Assembly (NCBI RefSeq): GCF_947492965.1
Contig: NZ_CANLOZ010000011.1
Span: 1 to 64,000 of the forward strand
DNA length: 64,000 bases
Direction of reading: 5' to 3'
Source of the DNA: an uncultured Aquimarina sp.
GTDB lineage: Bacteria; Bacteroidota; Bacteroidia; Flavobacteriales; Flavobacteriaceae
Positions 43,451 to 53,280 of the stretch are shown here, in pieces. The position numbers and the translations under genes are program-made. Within the stretch, counting starts at the first letter, position 1; every line of letters begins with the position of its first letter. Under the pieces are notes generated by a model that saw nothing but the letters and a program-made list of their open reading frames with translations, did no database searches and was not told where the DNA came from.

Positions 43451-44164
43451 TTATGATTCGTCACTACGAACTACTAACCTAAATCCTTCTCCGTGAATAT
43501 TTAAAATTTCCACGTTTTCGTCTTTCTTTAGGTATTTTCTAAGTTTAGCAATATATACATCCATACTTCGAGAAGTAAAGTAATTATCATCTCTCCATAT
43601 TTTAGTTAATGCCAATTCTCTAGGCATTAAGTCATTTAGATGTAACGCTAACAATCGTAATAATTCATTTTCTTTAGGGGATAACTTTATCGGATCTTCT
43701 TCTCTAAAAGTTAAAAATCTTAATTTTGAATTTAAGTGGAAACCACCGATTTTAAATTCAAATTGCTTACTATCTGCAACAGACTCAGTTGTTTTACGCT
43801 GCATTATAGCTTGTATTTTCATTAAAAGCACTTCACTATCAAAAGGCTTATTAAGATAATCATCTGCTCCTACCTTGTATCCCTTTAGAACATCCTCTTT
43901 CATTGCTTTCGCTGTTAAGAAAATGATAGGAACTTCTTCATTCTTATCTCTTATCTCTTTTGCCAAAGTAAATCCATCCTTATAAGGCATCATTACATCA
44001 AGGATACACATATCATAGTCATCCTTTTTAAATTTTTCGAAGCCTTCCATACCATTTTTAGCATGTACAACATCATAATCGTTCATAACAAGATAATCCT
44101 TTAGTACGGTACCAAAGTTCGGATCATCTTCTACAAGCAAAATCTTTTTGTTTTCTGTTTCCAT
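43451..44164 (-). CDS. OmpR-family response regulator (RprY-like)
   Basis: This 237-residue response regulator has the receiver domain at 7-120 with acidic Glu12/Asp13/Asp14 (LLVEDDPNF), phospho-accepting Asp56 in CILDVMMP and Lys in NKPFDSE. A winged-helix DNA-binding domain spans about 142-232 (LSPKENELLRLL, SRSMDVYIAKLRKYL, NIHGEGFRL). It resembles RprY of Bacteroides, but identity of the regulon is unknown. It starts three bases after the histidine kinase stop, so the pair is one operon. No DNA motif for it can be assigned here. Confidence 0.94.
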   Translation of the reverse strand: METENKKILLVEDDPNFGTVLKDYLVMNDYDVVHAKNGMEGFEKFKKDDYDMCILDVMMPYKDGFTLAKEIRDKNEEVPIIFLTAKAMKEDVLKGYKVGADDYLNKPFDSEVLLMKIQAIMQRKTTESVADSKQFEFKIGGFHLNSKLRFLTFREEDPIKLSPKENELLRLLALHLNDLMPRELALTKIWRDDNYFTSRSMDVYIAKLRKYLKKDENVEILNIHGEGFRLVVRSDES

Positions 44165-44167
44165 AAT

Positions 44168-45736
44168 TTAAGATATTAACGGTAATTTAGTTATAAATGT
44201 GGAGCCTTTTCCCCTTTCGCTCTCCACCCAAATTTGACCATGATGGTCATCTATTATTCGTTTTACGTAAGTTAATCCAAGTCCATGTCCTTTCACGTTG
44301 TGTAAATCTCCTGTATGCTCTCTAAAGAACTTTTCGAAGATTTTCTTCTGCGCCACTTTACTCATTCCTACTCCCTGATCACGTATTTTAAGGACAATAC
44401 TATTTTTTATATTTTCTGTGTAGATATCAATCTTTGGTGCTCCTTCGGAGTACTTGATTGCATTATCTAACATGTTAACCACCACATTCGTCATATGACT
44501 ATCATTAGCCAAAATAGAAGATTTTAACGCTCCTAAATGCGTTTTTATATACCCTTCTCTATTTTCGACTATTAAAGAAACATGAGTTATAGCATCTTCT
44601 ATAATATCATGTAGCTCTAGCCTTTCTTTCTTAATATTTAACTCATTCTTCTCTAATTGAGAGATTCTTAAAACATTCTCTACTTGCGTAAGCATCCTTT
44701 TGTTTTCCTCTCTAATCATGCTCATATAACGCTTTCGCTTTTCCGGATCATCCGAAATTTTTGGATTCTTAATAGCATCAAGTGCTAAATTTATTGTAGC
44801 AATTGGTGTTTTAAGCTCATGAGTCATATTATTGATAAAATCCGTTTTTATTTGCGATATCTGACGTTGCTGTAACAGCTGTGATAATGCACTCGAATAA
44901 GCTACTACAATAACCAACGTAAAAATAATTGACAAAATTGCCATTCCTTTTATTGTCGATAAAATATACCTATTCTTACCTGTAAAGTTTACATATAATT
45001 GATACAAGCTAGAACCATCTTCATTATTAACAAAAAGAGGCACGGCAAACGTATTTCCATCACTTTCTGTGGCACTAAAATCTTCAGAACGTACTCGAGT
45101 AGCCAATGCATTACTGTATATAGCATACTCAAAATCAACTTTCATATCTCTCTCAGCTAACTCTTTTTTCAGCAATCTTTCTACCTCTTCTTTCTTTACT
45201 CTCCTATGAATAGGAATAAAATTAGCCAGCTGATCTATTACAATTTCATAATCTCTTCTTTGCAAATCAGTAAGCGTACTTAGTCTATCCAGTTTTGATT
45301 TTGATCTTTGCTTTGTTTGATAAGCTTTTTTCTTATCATCGATGATTTCTGCATTTCGATTTAAAATATCCTTCAACCTTACGGTATCAATATTAAAATC
45401 TATAAAAGAAGAAAATAACTTAGAATCTTCTTCCAGAACACCATCGCCAAAAGCAAATGACCCTTTATCAAAGCCTATGTCTAAGAGCTGCTGTATTGTT
45501 TTGCTATCAGGTTGTTTTATACTATCCAGAATCTCTTGTAACGGATAGTACATTTCTTCGAATTCCCTATATTCAATTTTATTGGAAACAGATATTAAAA
45601 TTTGCTTTGCATTGAAAGAGAACTGTTCTCTATTGTTCTCTACCGTATTCTGAATCCAATATCCCTGAACAAAAATAATCCCGATTAATGATAAACTCAT
45701 TAAGAGGATCAGCAATGCGAATAACCTTTTATTCAT
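44168..45736 (-). CDS. Membrane sensor histidine kinase (RprX-like)
   Basis: This 522-residue sensor has a first membrane helix at about 5-27 and a periplasmic domain of about 230 residues with no known family. A second helix lies near 265-285. The HisKA domain has the phospho-accepting His306 in NNMTHELKTPIATINLALDAI. The ATPase domain shows N-box NMLDNAIKYSEG, G1 RDQGVGMS, F-box KIFEKFFRE and G2 GHGLGLTYVKRI. It is the first gene of the pair with the OmpR-type regulator. The long periplasmic part suggests an envelope or redox signal; nothing in the sequence names it. Confidence 0.94.
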   Translation of the reverse strand: MNKRLFALLILLMSLSLIGIIFVQGYWIQNTVENNREQFSFNAKQILISVSNKIEYREFEEMYYPLQEILDSIKQPDSKTIQQLLDIGFDKGSFAFGDGVLEEDSKLFSSFIDFNIDTVRLKDILNRNAEIIDDKKKAYQTKQRSKSKLDRLSTLTDLQRRDYEIVIDQLANFIPIHRRVKKEEVERLLKKELAERDMKVDFEYAIYSNALATRVRSEDFSATESDGNTFAVPLFVNNEDGSSLYQLYVNFTGKNRYILSTIKGMAILSIIFTLVIVVAYSSALSQLLQQRQISQIKTDFINNMTHELKTPIATINLALDAIKNPKISDDPEKRKRYMSMIREENKRMLTQVENVLRISQLEKNELNIKKERLELHDIIEDAITHVSLIVENREGYIKTHLGALKSSILANDSHMTNVVVNMLDNAIKYSEGAPKIDIYTENIKNSIVLKIRDQGVGMSKVAQKKIFEKFFREHTGDLHNVKGHGLGLTYVKRIIDDHHGQIWVESERGKGSTFITKLPLIS

Positions 45737-45820
45737 AGGTCAAAAGTAAGACTTTAACATTTAGCTACTTTAGGGTTTAACCAAATGTTAACAAAATGAA
45801 AGATTGTGAAAATTACCCAA

Positions 45821-46414
45821 TCAAAGAATGAGTTTATTATGGATTTTATTAACTTGAAGCCAAGTTTTCTCTAAATCTGTATTTTTTATTACAAAATCTG
45901 CTAACGGAATCTTCTGAACATCTGTCCATTGATTTTTTAGTCTCTCTAGAACCTTCGATTTCGTCGTGTGATCTCGTTTTATTACTCGATTTATTCTTAT
46001 TTCTTCAGGAGCTGTAACCAGAATTGTATAATCACATTTCTTATAACCACCATTTTCAAATAGAATAGCTGCTTCTTTAATTACATAGTTTGATTCTTGC
46101 TTATTCTTCCAAGATAAAAAGTGATTTGCGACTGCAGGATGTACAATGGCATTCAGTTTTTCTAATAATTTTTTATCATTAAAAACAAGATCTGCTATAT
46201 AATTCCTATTCAATTGATTATCTACATATGAATCTTCCCCTAATAGCGCCACAATCTGATTTTTCACTTCTTCATCCTCATGCATCAATTTTTTCGCTTC
46301 ATCATCTGCTATATAGATTGGAACTTCAAGTTTCGCAAACATTTTTGCAACTGTGGATTTTCCACTACCAATACCACCTGTTAATCCGACTACCTTCACT
46401 TTTTTATGTTTCAT
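45821..46414 (-). CDS. coaE: Dephospho-CoA kinase
   Basis: CoaE phosphorylates dephospho-CoA, the last step of coenzyme A synthesis. The 197-residue protein has the P-loop VVGLTGGIGSGKST near 8-21. DDEAKKLMHEDEEV, HPAVANHFLSWK and EAAILFENGGYKKCDYTILVTAP, with the RVIKRD motif, are all typical. The ATG at 46414 is preferred to the TTG directly before it. It follows the YbbR-domain gene with a 35-base gap. The other CoA gene in this window, coaBC, lies 5.6 kb away in a separate operon. Confidence 0.95.
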   Translation of the reverse strand: MKHKKVKVVGLTGGIGSGKSTVAKMFAKLEVPIYIADDEAKKLMHEDEEVKNQIVALLGEDSYVDNQLNRNYIADLVFNDKKLLEKLNAIVHPAVANHFLSWKNKQESNYVIKEAAILFENGGYKKCDYTILVTAPEEIRINRVIKRDHTTKSKVLERLKNQWTDVQKIPLADFVIKNTDLEKTWLQVNKIHNKLIL

Positions 46415-46449
46415 CAATGTATATTCAGAAAATACAAATGTGCTATATA

Positions 46450-47409
46450 CTAATTAAGAATTACAAATTGCACTTGTTTATCTTGTAATCTTACGTCATG
46501 TATGGATTCTGGCATATCTACTAATTCCAAAATCAAATAAGGACTATCAGCAGACACCTTATTATAATCTGCAAGAACTTTAAAATCTCTTAAACTGATT
46601 TCATTATACTTATCGAGTCCTACTCTATACACAACTTTAACTTCTTTTGGAAAAATTTTAATTTCTTTTCCTTCAGGTACATTCATCAGAGTAATCGGGA
46701 TTTCCTGACTCCCTTCGGTAAACTTACTTACAGCAATACTTGCCTCTACTTCATTTGGAGCAACTACTACTCTCGATGGCAGACTGTCTGTTTTTATTGC
46801 CAAAGTGGTTTTATAATCTGTATTTAAACCTTCTAACTTTAGGTCTTCTGTAGTAACATAACTTATGGTATCAATAGTATTTTTGGGGCCATTTATTTTT
46901 ACCGAATCTGGCATAAGAACCACTCCTTTATCACTTCCGTAACCTGCTGCATACTGTAATTCTTTAGATACCTTTACTGGAATCATTTTTTCTAAATTTA
47001 CATCTAGCTTAATTCGCAATGTATCCTTTTCTGAAGAAAGAATCCTTCCTTTAAAATTTAATTTTTCTTTTAATGATTGATTGGCTTTGTTTACATAAAA
47101 GTAATATTCATTTTCCGCGGTTTCAATCGCTTTTGAAATATCAAGTTGTAGTTTAGGCTTGCTCCAAGTATGATTGATCAGTCTAAATCCATTCCCATTA
47201 AGTGTTAATTTTAATGTCTGATCACTTCCTTCATGTAAAATTCTGTCTTTAGGAAGATTGGTATATTGAATATCAACTTCTACTTCTTCAGTATAATTTT
47301 TAGAAAACTGTATAAACAACCAAAGAATAGAAGTAAAAACCAAAAAGAAAAGAAATGTTTTTACATTATTTCTTTTTAAAGAAAATCGACTTAATTTATT
47401 TTTGGACAT
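46450..47409 (-). CDS. YbbR/CdaR-like single-pass membrane protein
   Basis: This 319-residue protein has a basic N-terminus, one membrane helix (VKTFLFFLVFTSILWLFIQ, about 16-34) and a long extracytoplasmic part of YbbR-like repeats (IPVKVSKELQYAAGYGSDKGVVLMPDSVKINGP, YDTIS-type turns). In Firmicutes the YbbR protein CdaR regulates the diadenylate cyclase CdaA. The cyclase gene is not next to it here, so a c-di-AMP link is only inferred from family membership. It lies six bases after the glycosyltransferase gene and before coaE. Confidence 0.85.
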   Translation of the reverse strand: MSKNKLSRFSLKRNNVKTFLFFLVFTSILWLFIQFSKNYTEEVEVDIQYTNLPKDRILHEGSDQTLKLTLNGNGFRLINHTWSKPKLQLDISKAIETAENEYYFYVNKANQSLKEKLNFKGRILSSEKDTLRIKLDVNLEKMIPVKVSKELQYAAGYGSDKGVVLMPDSVKINGPKNTIDTISYVTTEDLKLEGLNTDYKTTLAIKTDSLPSRVVVAPNEVEASIAVSKFTEGSQEIPITLMNVPEGKEIKIFPKEVKVVYRVGLDKYNEISLRDFKVLADYNKVSADSPYLILELVDMPESIHDVRLQDKQVQFVILN

Positions 47410-47415
47410 ATTTTG

Positions 47416-48420
47416 TTACTTTGAAAAAAACAGCTTTTTAAACTTTTGCTCTGGACTCTTTTTCAATAGATGAATATAATAATAAGATTTTAGGAATCCT
47501 TTTCCATACCCATAAAACTGAACAAATACTGCTATTACTGCTTGTGTTCCAATAGAAAAGCTTCTATAACTTAGGGTCGCATTGATCAAAATGATCCCAA
47601 AATACACTCCCAATAAAGCTATAAAATACCAATATCCTAGTAATAAAGACAACAAAGAGAATATCGTGTAGCCCAAAAATAAGGTCGGAAACCAATAGGT
47701 AATTTTAGCTGTTTCGGGATGCCATAAATTAAGAATAGGACGAACTTTCCCAAATTTATTAACTTGAATATAAAATTTATTCCAAGAAATTCTTCTTTTA
47801 TGAAATACTTTTGCCTCTGGAATCAAAGCGGTTTCATATCCCAACTTCCACAATCTAATGGTAAGATCAGGATCTTCTCCTGGATGAATATTCCCAAAAC
47901 CTTTTGAAGACTCAAATGCCTCTTTGGAGATTCCCATATTAAAGCTCCTAGGCTGAAACTTACCCACATTTTTCTTTCTTCCTCGTATTCCACCAGTAGT
48001 AAGGTATGAAGTCATACTAAAACTGATAGCCTTCTGAAGATCTGAGAAATCTCTATGAGCATCATCAGGTCCTCCAAAACAATGGACAAATTTATGAGAA
48101 AGAAATTCATCTACCTTTTTTAGATAGTCAACAGGCAAAATAACATCGCTATCCAATATCAGGAAATAGTTTCCCTTTGCCTTTTGCATCCCAAAATTTC
48201 TAGAATCACCAGGTCCTGTATTTGGTTTTTGATAATAACTTATCTGTAATTTATCCGTGTATGATGCTATAACATTTTCCGAAGTTTCTGATGAGCCATC
48301 CTCTACAATAACAATTTCATAAGATTTCGAATAATCTAACATTGTCATGCTATCCAATAATTCATCTATTTCATTGGGCCTATTAAATACAGGTATGATG
48401 AAAGAAAAAGAAACACTCAT
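47416..48420 (-). CDS. Membrane-associated family 2 glycosyltransferase
   Basis: This 334-residue GT-A fold enzyme transfers a sugar from a nucleotide donor. It begins SFIIPVFNRPNEIDELLDSM, with the donor-binding VEDGSSE and the metal-binding FLILDSDVILP (DSD near 103-105). GEDPDLTIRLWKLGYETALIPEAKVFHKRR is the acceptor side. The C-terminal third has two or three membrane helices (WFPTLFLGYTIFSLLSLLLGY...). The acceptor is unknown; cell-surface polysaccharide or lipid is likely. It is the first gene of the group with ybbR and coaE. TACCTTTG four bases before its ATG resembles a -7 element but is too close to be trusted. Confidence 0.9.
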   Translation of the reverse strand: MSVSFSFIIPVFNRPNEIDELLDSMTMLDYSKSYEIVIVEDGSSETSENVIASYTDKLQISYYQKPNTGPGDSRNFGMQKAKGNYFLILDSDVILPVDYLKKVDEFLSHKFVHCFGGPDDAHRDFSDLQKAISFSMTSYLTTGGIRGRKKNVGKFQPRSFNMGISKEAFESSKGFGNIHPGEDPDLTIRLWKLGYETALIPEAKVFHKRRISWNKFYIQVNKFGKVRPILNLWHPETAKITYWFPTLFLGYTIFSLLSLLLGYWYFIALLGVYFGIILINATLSYRSFSIGTQAVIAVFVQFYGYGKGFLKSYYYIHLLKKSPEQKFKKLFFSK

Positions 48421-48475
48421 TAGACAAAGGTAAATAAATAGGTTTGTTTGATACGTTTAGGTTGTGGTTCAAAAC

Positions 48476-48507
48476 TAAAAAAGCTTAATTCTCGTCGAAT
48501 TAAGCTT
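48476..48507 (-). terminator. Rho-independent terminator of fabI
   Basis: On the minus strand AAAGCTTAATTC-GACGA-GAATTAAGCTTT is followed by TTTAGTTTTG, about 30 bases after the fabI stop. It separates fabI from the glycosyltransferase gene. Confidence 0.88.
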
Positions 48508-48537
48508 TCATAATCCATGATGGATTAGATGATAGTT

Positions 48538-49356
48538 TTATTCTTCATCTACAAATTTCTCCATCACCATTTGGCTCACTCCCATATTAGAGAAACCTCC
48601 ATCGTGATATAGATTTTGTAGTGTTACTTTTTTAGTAAGATCAGAAAATAAGGTAATGGTATAATCTGCACAGTCATCAGCAGATGCATTCCCTAATGGT
48701 GACATTTTATCAGCATATTCGATAAATCCATCAAACCCTTTTACTCCTTTACCTGCTGTTGTAGGAGTTGGAGATTGAGAAATGGTATTTACTCTTACTT
48801 TTTTATCTCTTCCGAAGAAATATCCAAAACTTCTTGCAATCGATTCTAGATACGCTTTATTATCAGCCATATCATTATAATCAGGAAAAACACGTTGTGC
48901 CGCCATATAGGTTAATGCCACAATACTTCCCCATTCATTCATTGCTTCTTTTTTGTAAAGCGTCTGCATAGTTTTATGAAAAGATAAGGCAGATACATCC
49001 CATCCTTTTCCACTCCAATCATAATTTAAATCTGTATAATGACGTCCCTTTCTAACATTTACGGACATTCCTATTGAGTGTAATACAAAATCTAGTTTCC
49101 CGCCTAAAATCTCCATTGATTTCTCCACTAAATTTTCTAAATCTTCTATGGAAGTAGCGTCTGCAGGTATAATCTCAGAATTTGTTTTTTCTGCTAATTG
49201 CTTAATTGCACCCATTCTCATAGCAACTGGAGCATTAGTAAGCACAAAACTCCCTCCTTCTTCATAAACACGTTCTGCTGTCTTCCAAGCGATTGAATTC
49301 TCATCCAACGCACCGAATATAATTCCTTTTTTGCCTTTTAATAAATTGTATGACAT
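48538..49356 (-). CDS. fabI: Enoyl-[acyl-carrier-protein] reductase (NADH)
   Basis: FabI catalyses the last reduction of each fatty-acid elongation cycle. The 272-residue protein has the atypical short-chain dehydrogenase start KGKKGIIFGALDENSIAWKTAE. SIGMS lies near 94-98 and the catalytic Tyr160-x6-Lys167 is in PDYNDMADNKAYLES, with Tyr150 before it. The QSPTPTTAGKGVKGFD loop is the substrate-binding segment. It is the likely triclosan target in this organism unless another enoyl reductase exists. It follows recN with 84 bases between and has its own terminator. Confidence 0.96.
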   Translation of the reverse strand: MSYNLLKGKKGIIFGALDENSIAWKTAERVYEEGGSFVLTNAPVAMRMGAIKQLAEKTNSEIIPADATSIEDLENLVEKSMEILGGKLDFVLHSIGMSVNVRKGRHYTDLNYDWSGKGWDVSALSFHKTMQTLYKKEAMNEWGSIVALTYMAAQRVFPDYNDMADNKAYLESIARSFGYFFGRDKKVRVNTISQSPTPTTAGKGVKGFDGFIEYADKMSPLGNASADDCADYTITLFSDLTKKVTLQNLYHDGGFSNMGVSQMVMEKFVDEE

Positions 49357-49440
49357 TTAATCCTAAATTATAAAATGATTTATGAGTGGTAAAGATAACA
49401 AAACGACTGTAATCAAAATGACACTCTACCTATTTTCGTA

Positions 49441-51096
49441 TTAATTATGCAATAATGATTTTGCGTGTGTTAAAGCAGAATCAGAAACTTGCTTACCTCC
49501 AATCATTTCAGCAATTTCTCGTATTCTATCTTCTTCGTTTAACAATTTCAATCTTGTTACCGTAACATTATTTACGTCTTCTTTAAAAACTTTATACTGT
49601 TTATTACCATTAGCGGCTATTTGTGGTAAATGCGTGATACTAAAAACCTGAAGATTCTTACTCATCGTCATCATCAAATCAGCCATTTTATGAGCTATTT
49701 CTCCAGAAACACCCGTATCAATTTCATCAAAAATTATTGTAGGCAATTGAGTATATCTAGAAAGAATAACTTTAATACCTAACATAATTCTGGATAATTC
49801 TCCTCCTGATGCTACTTTCTTCAGCTCTCCATAAGTACCTCCTTTATTAGCAGAAAACAAAAACTCCAATTCTTCTTTTCCATTAGAAAGATATTTCTCT
49901 TGTAGCAACAAAGACGTTTTGAAAGTTGCGTTAGGCATTCCTAAACCTTTTAAAATACCTTCCAGCTCTGTCACTAATTTTGGTAGTGCTTTCTTTCTTT
50001 TTGAATGTATTCTTTCTGCAACCTCATCCAACTGCTTTTTAATAGTCTCTATTTCTTTTTGGATACCTTCTATATCATCAGAAAGTGATTCGGTTTTAGA
50101 AACTTTTTCTTGTAATTCTTCTTGGATTGTTAGTAACTCTTCTATCGAAGAAACTGTATGCTTTGTCTGAAGATTATGTATAATCTGTAATCGATTACTA
50201 ACTTCTTCTAATTGTTCTGGATCGGCATCCAGTTTTTCTAATTCATTTTGCAATGAATCATTTACATCCTCTAGCTCTATATATACACTTTCAACTCTAT
50301 CGGATAATTCTTTTAGACTACTAGAATACGATGCGATTTTGGAGAGATTATTTTTTACGGTGTTCAAAAGATCCGAAATTCCGATTTCCTCAGAAGAAAC
50401 CAAAGACACAGCGTTAGATAATCGTTCTTGTATTTCTTCAATATTAATCAACGTTTCATGACGTTCTTCTAATTGTGCTAATTCTCCAGATTGCAACTTC
50501 GCCTCAACCAATTCGTTTAACAAAAAGGAATTATAATCATGTTCCCTTGTTAATTCATGCTGACTTTCCAGCAATGTTCTTTGCTCTTTTTCTTTTATTT
50601 TTAGGAGAGACAATCCTCTTTTATAAGATTCTATTTCTCTTCCTGCATCTGACAATGCATCGAGTACTTCAAATTGAAAGTCATTTGTCGTTACTTCTAA
50701 TGTCTGATGTTGACTATGAATATCAATCAACCGAAGTCCTAACTTGTTTAACGAACTTAACGTTACTGGAGTATCATTAATAAAAGCTCTGGATTTACCT
50801 GATGGTAATATTTCTCTTCTGATTATTGTTTCGGTTTCATAATCCAAATCTTCTTCTTCGAAAAGAGAAGCTAAATCATACTTTTCTATATCAAAAACAC
50901 CTTCTATAGTACATTTATTAGCGCTATCTTTTATACTAGACAGATCTGCACGTTTACCAAGCAAGAGACCTAAAGCTCCTAATAACAAAGATTTACCAGC
51001 ACCAGTTTCTCCGGTTATAGTTGTTAAACCAGTATCAAACGAGACTTGTAACTGTTCTATTAAAGCGAAGTTTTTTATTGAAAGACTTCTAAGCAA
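49441..51096 (-). CDS. recN: DNA repair ATPase RecN
   Basis: RecN is an SMC-like ATPase acting in double-strand break repair. The 551-residue length is standard. It begins MLRSLSIKNFALIEQLQV with Walker A GETGAGKS at 29-36. Long coiled coils lie at about 150-230 and 280-360, and the signature SGGELSRIMLGIK and Walker B PTIIFDEIDTGVSGE are near the end. The start must be the TTG at 51096, as a stop lies four codons upstream and the conserved MLxxLxIxNFAL begins there. It is the last gene of the bamD-rpoZ-coaBC-porD-recN series. Confidence 0.96.
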   Translation of the reverse strand: MLRSLSIKNFALIEQLQVSFDTGLTTITGETGAGKSLLLGALGLLLGKRADLSSIKDSANKCTIEGVFDIEKYDLASLFEEEDLDYETETIIRREILPSGKSRAFINDTPVTLSSLNKLGLRLIDIHSQHQTLEVTTNDFQFEVLDALSDAGREIESYKRGLSLLKIKEKEQRTLLESQHELTREHDYNSFLLNELVEAKLQSGELAQLEERHETLINIEEIQERLSNAVSLVSSEEIGISDLLNTVKNNLSKIASYSSSLKELSDRVESVYIELEDVNDSLQNELEKLDADPEQLEEVSNRLQIIHNLQTKHTVSSIEELLTIQEELQEKVSKTESLSDDIEGIQKEIETIKKQLDEVAERIHSKRKKALPKLVTELEGILKGLGMPNATFKTSLLLQEKYLSNGKEELEFLFSANKGGTYGELKKVASGGELSRIMLGIKVILSRYTQLPTIIFDEIDTGVSGEIAHKMADLMMTMSKNLQVFSITHLPQIAANGNKQYKVFKEDVNNVTVTRLKLLNEEDRIREIAEMIGGKQVSDSALTHAKSLLHN

Positions 51097-51178
51097 AGGA
51101 TAATACTATTTTGTGATTTATTAAAGAAAGTAAAGATACTATAGTTTTAAAAAGATTTCAATGACAAAAGAGAAAAAC

Positions 51179-52066
51179 TTATAACTTTATCTCAGCCCAA
51201 TTGGTAGCGTATGTTGGGGCTATTCTTCCTAAAATAGAAATAGTTTCTGCAACGTTTAGCGCTGGTCCACCTGAAAGAATTTTAGCTACTTCATCTGCTT
51301 TTGCATCAAAGAAAACTCTCATGATATATGAGTTTGGTCGGGTTCTATGCAAACCTTCTAAAGTTTTCATAGACTCTAAAATAGATTCCTTTCCTTTTTT
51401 AAGGTCATTATTCATAATATCCAGACCTTCTCTATGATAAGTATACAATGCAGTTCGGTATCCATCAAAGGTACCAGACAATAAATCATCATTTAATCTA
51501 AATCTGGTTTGTGGTCCGTCTTGTCCATTCCATCCTAAAGTATTACTACCTTGTGCATTACCCACAATATTTTTTGCCTCCTGAAAATAATTTGTACCTG
51601 AATTTAATTCAAAAGAATCTGCATCAACACCTAAAATCGTATATAGATAAAAAGCAACTACTGATATTAGATTAGATTCGAAATTATTAGGATTGTAATT
51701 TAATGGCTGAAACTCTAAATACCTAAAATTAAACTGTTTGTCATTTATATTAAGAATGGTAGTTTTATAATTAGATCCATATACGGGTCTTGAGGCTTGA
51801 ACCTGCAAGGTAGCATTGAAACTATCATTATCGTTCCCCGTAATGGTTATAAAAAAACTACAATCAATTCTTTCTTCATTTCTATAATCTGTTTCAGTCC
51901 ACTTTGTATTATTTATAAATTCTGCCACAGACCTCTCCAAGGTTTTAAAAACTTGCAAGTTTGGATTTCCAGTCTGTTCTGCATTTACTACAACGGTAGC
52001 ATTAAACTCTTGAGCATTTGCAAAAATGCATGATAAAAGTAGTGTAAGAAGAAAAAAATTACGCAT
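51179..52066 (-). CDS. porD: DUF4835-family secreted protein (PorD-like)
   Basis: This 295-residue exported protein has a signal peptide ending ANAQ near 19. The body fits DUF4835: FNATVVVNAEQTGNPNLQVFKTLERSVAEFINNTKW, IDCSFFITI, then YRTALYTYHREGLDIM and LEGLHRTRPNSYIMRVFFDAKADEV. In recent annotations this family is named PorD and linked to the type IX secretion system; the mechanism is not clear. The ATG at 52066 overlaps the end of coaBC by eight bases, so translation is coupled. An ATG at 52105 would lie deeper in coaBC and delay the signal peptide. Three T9SS cargo genes are in this window. Confidence 0.85.
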   Translation of the reverse strand: MRNFFLLTLLLSCIFANAQEFNATVVVNAEQTGNPNLQVFKTLERSVAEFINNTKWTETDYRNEERIDCSFFITITGNDNDSFNATLQVQASRPVYGSNYKTTILNINDKQFNFRYLEFQPLNYNPNNFESNLISVVAFYLYTILGVDADSFELNSGTNYFQEAKNIVGNAQGSNTLGWNGQDGPQTRFRLNDDLLSGTFDGYRTALYTYHREGLDIMNNDLKKGKESILESMKTLEGLHRTRPNSYIMRVFFDAKADEVAKILSGGPALNVAETISILGRIAPTYATNWAEIKL

Positions 52067-53273
52067 TACGTTGTGTATTGATTTCGTTAAAAATATCCTG
52101 TGCAACTTCAGCTTTGGTCTTTAAATCAAACGCTTTAATTTCCATTTTATGATTAATAAGCGTCACTTTATTAGTCTTTCCCTTAAAGCCAGCTCCTTTA
52201 TCATTTAAAGAATTTAAAACTATTAAGTCCAAATTCTTCTTTTTCAATTTTGCTTTGGCATTCTCCTCCTCATTTTGTGTTTCTAAAGCAAAACCAACTA
52301 AAAACTGTTCTTTCTTTACCGATCCCATCCATTTAAGGATATCCGTAGTACGTTCTAATTCGATTGCAAAGCTACTGTCGGATTTTTTAATTTTTTGATC
52401 GGAAACATTTTTAGGTCTATAATCAGCTACAGCAGCAGAAGCTATAGCTATATCACAACTCTCAAATTCCTTTTCAACCGCTTCATACATCGATTCAGCA
52501 TTTACTACAGGAACTACATTAATTAATCCATGATCTACTGTTAAAGAAGAAGGACCCAAAACCAAGGTTACTTCCGCACCAAGCGATGCCGCCTGAGAAG
52601 CCAGTTCGATCCCCATTCTTCCTGTAGAATGATTCCCTATAAAACGTACTGGATCTATTGCTTCATATGTCGGACCAGCAGTAATTAATACTTTTTGTCC
52701 TTTAAGCGGTAATTTTTCTAAGATATTAGCTTCAATAAAACTGACAATATTTTCTGGTTCTGCCATCCTTCCTTGTCCTACAAGGCCGCTTGCTAGCTCT
52801 CCAGATTCGGCAGGAATCATAACATTACCAAACTCTTGCAGTTTTTTGAAAGTTTCGTGAGTAGAAGGGTGATTATACATATCCAAATCCATAGCTGGAG
52901 CAAAATATACAGGACATTTTGCAGACAAATATGTAGCTAACAGAAGATTATCACTATTACCTGTAGACATTTTAGACAAGGTATTTGCTGTGGCAGGTGC
53001 TATGATCATAAGATCCGCCCATAATCCCAGCTCTACGTGATTATTCCATTCGGCATTTTCATCTTCTTCATCATAAAAAGAAGAATTCACCGGATTTTTC
53101 GATAATGTAGAAAGTGTAAGTGGAGTTACAAAATCCTTTGCTGCAGGAGTCATAACTACCTTAACCTGTGCGCCTGATTTAACAAACAAGCGCACTAAGG
53201 AAGCTGTTTTATACGCAGCGATACCAGCGGTAACACCTAAAAGAATTTTTTTACCGCCTAATATTGATGCCAT
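52059..53273 (-). CDS. coaBC: Phosphopantothenoylcysteine decarboxylase/phosphopantothenate-cysteine ligase
   Basis: This bifunctional 404-residue enzyme carries out the second and third steps of coenzyme A synthesis. The N-terminal flavin decarboxylase starts KKILLGVTAGIAAYK, has the NHVEL segment with its catalytic His, and PAMDLDMYNHPST as the flavin/substrate loop. The ligase half starts with LITAGPTYEAIDPVRFIGNHSTGRMG and ends with LDLIVLNSLNDKGAGFKGKTNKVTLI. It begins seven bases after rpoZ and its end overlaps porD, confirming a single operon. Confidence 0.97.
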   Translation of the reverse strand: MASILGGKKILLGVTAGIAAYKTASLVRLFVKSGAQVKVVMTPAAKDFVTPLTLSTLSKNPVNSSFYDEEDENAEWNNHVELGLWADLMIIAPATANTLSKMSTGNSDNLLLATYLSAKCPVYFAPAMDLDMYNHPSTHETFKKLQEFGNVMIPAESGELASGLVGQGRMAEPENIVSFIEANILEKLPLKGQKVLITAGPTYEAIDPVRFIGNHSTGRMGIELASQAASLGAEVTLVLGPSSLTVDHGLINVVPVVNAESMYEAVEKEFESCDIAIASAAVADYRPKNVSDQKIKKSDSSFAIELERTTDILKWMGSVKKEQFLVGFALETQNEEENAKAKLKKKNLDLIVLNSLNDKGAGFKGKTNKVTLINHKMEIKAFDLKTKAEVAQDIFNEINTQRNA

Positions 53274-53280
53274 AAATTAT

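Noticed and set aside
45741-45748. TACTTTTG on the minus strand before the histidine kinase as a promoter
   Set aside because: Only about five bases from the ATG and without a -33 partner; most likely a chance match in AT-rich DNA.
48425-48432. TACCTTTG on the minus strand just before the glycosyltransferase start as a -7 promoter element
   Set aside because: It ends four bases before the ATG, so transcription would begin in or after the start codon, and there is no -33 box at a fitting distance.
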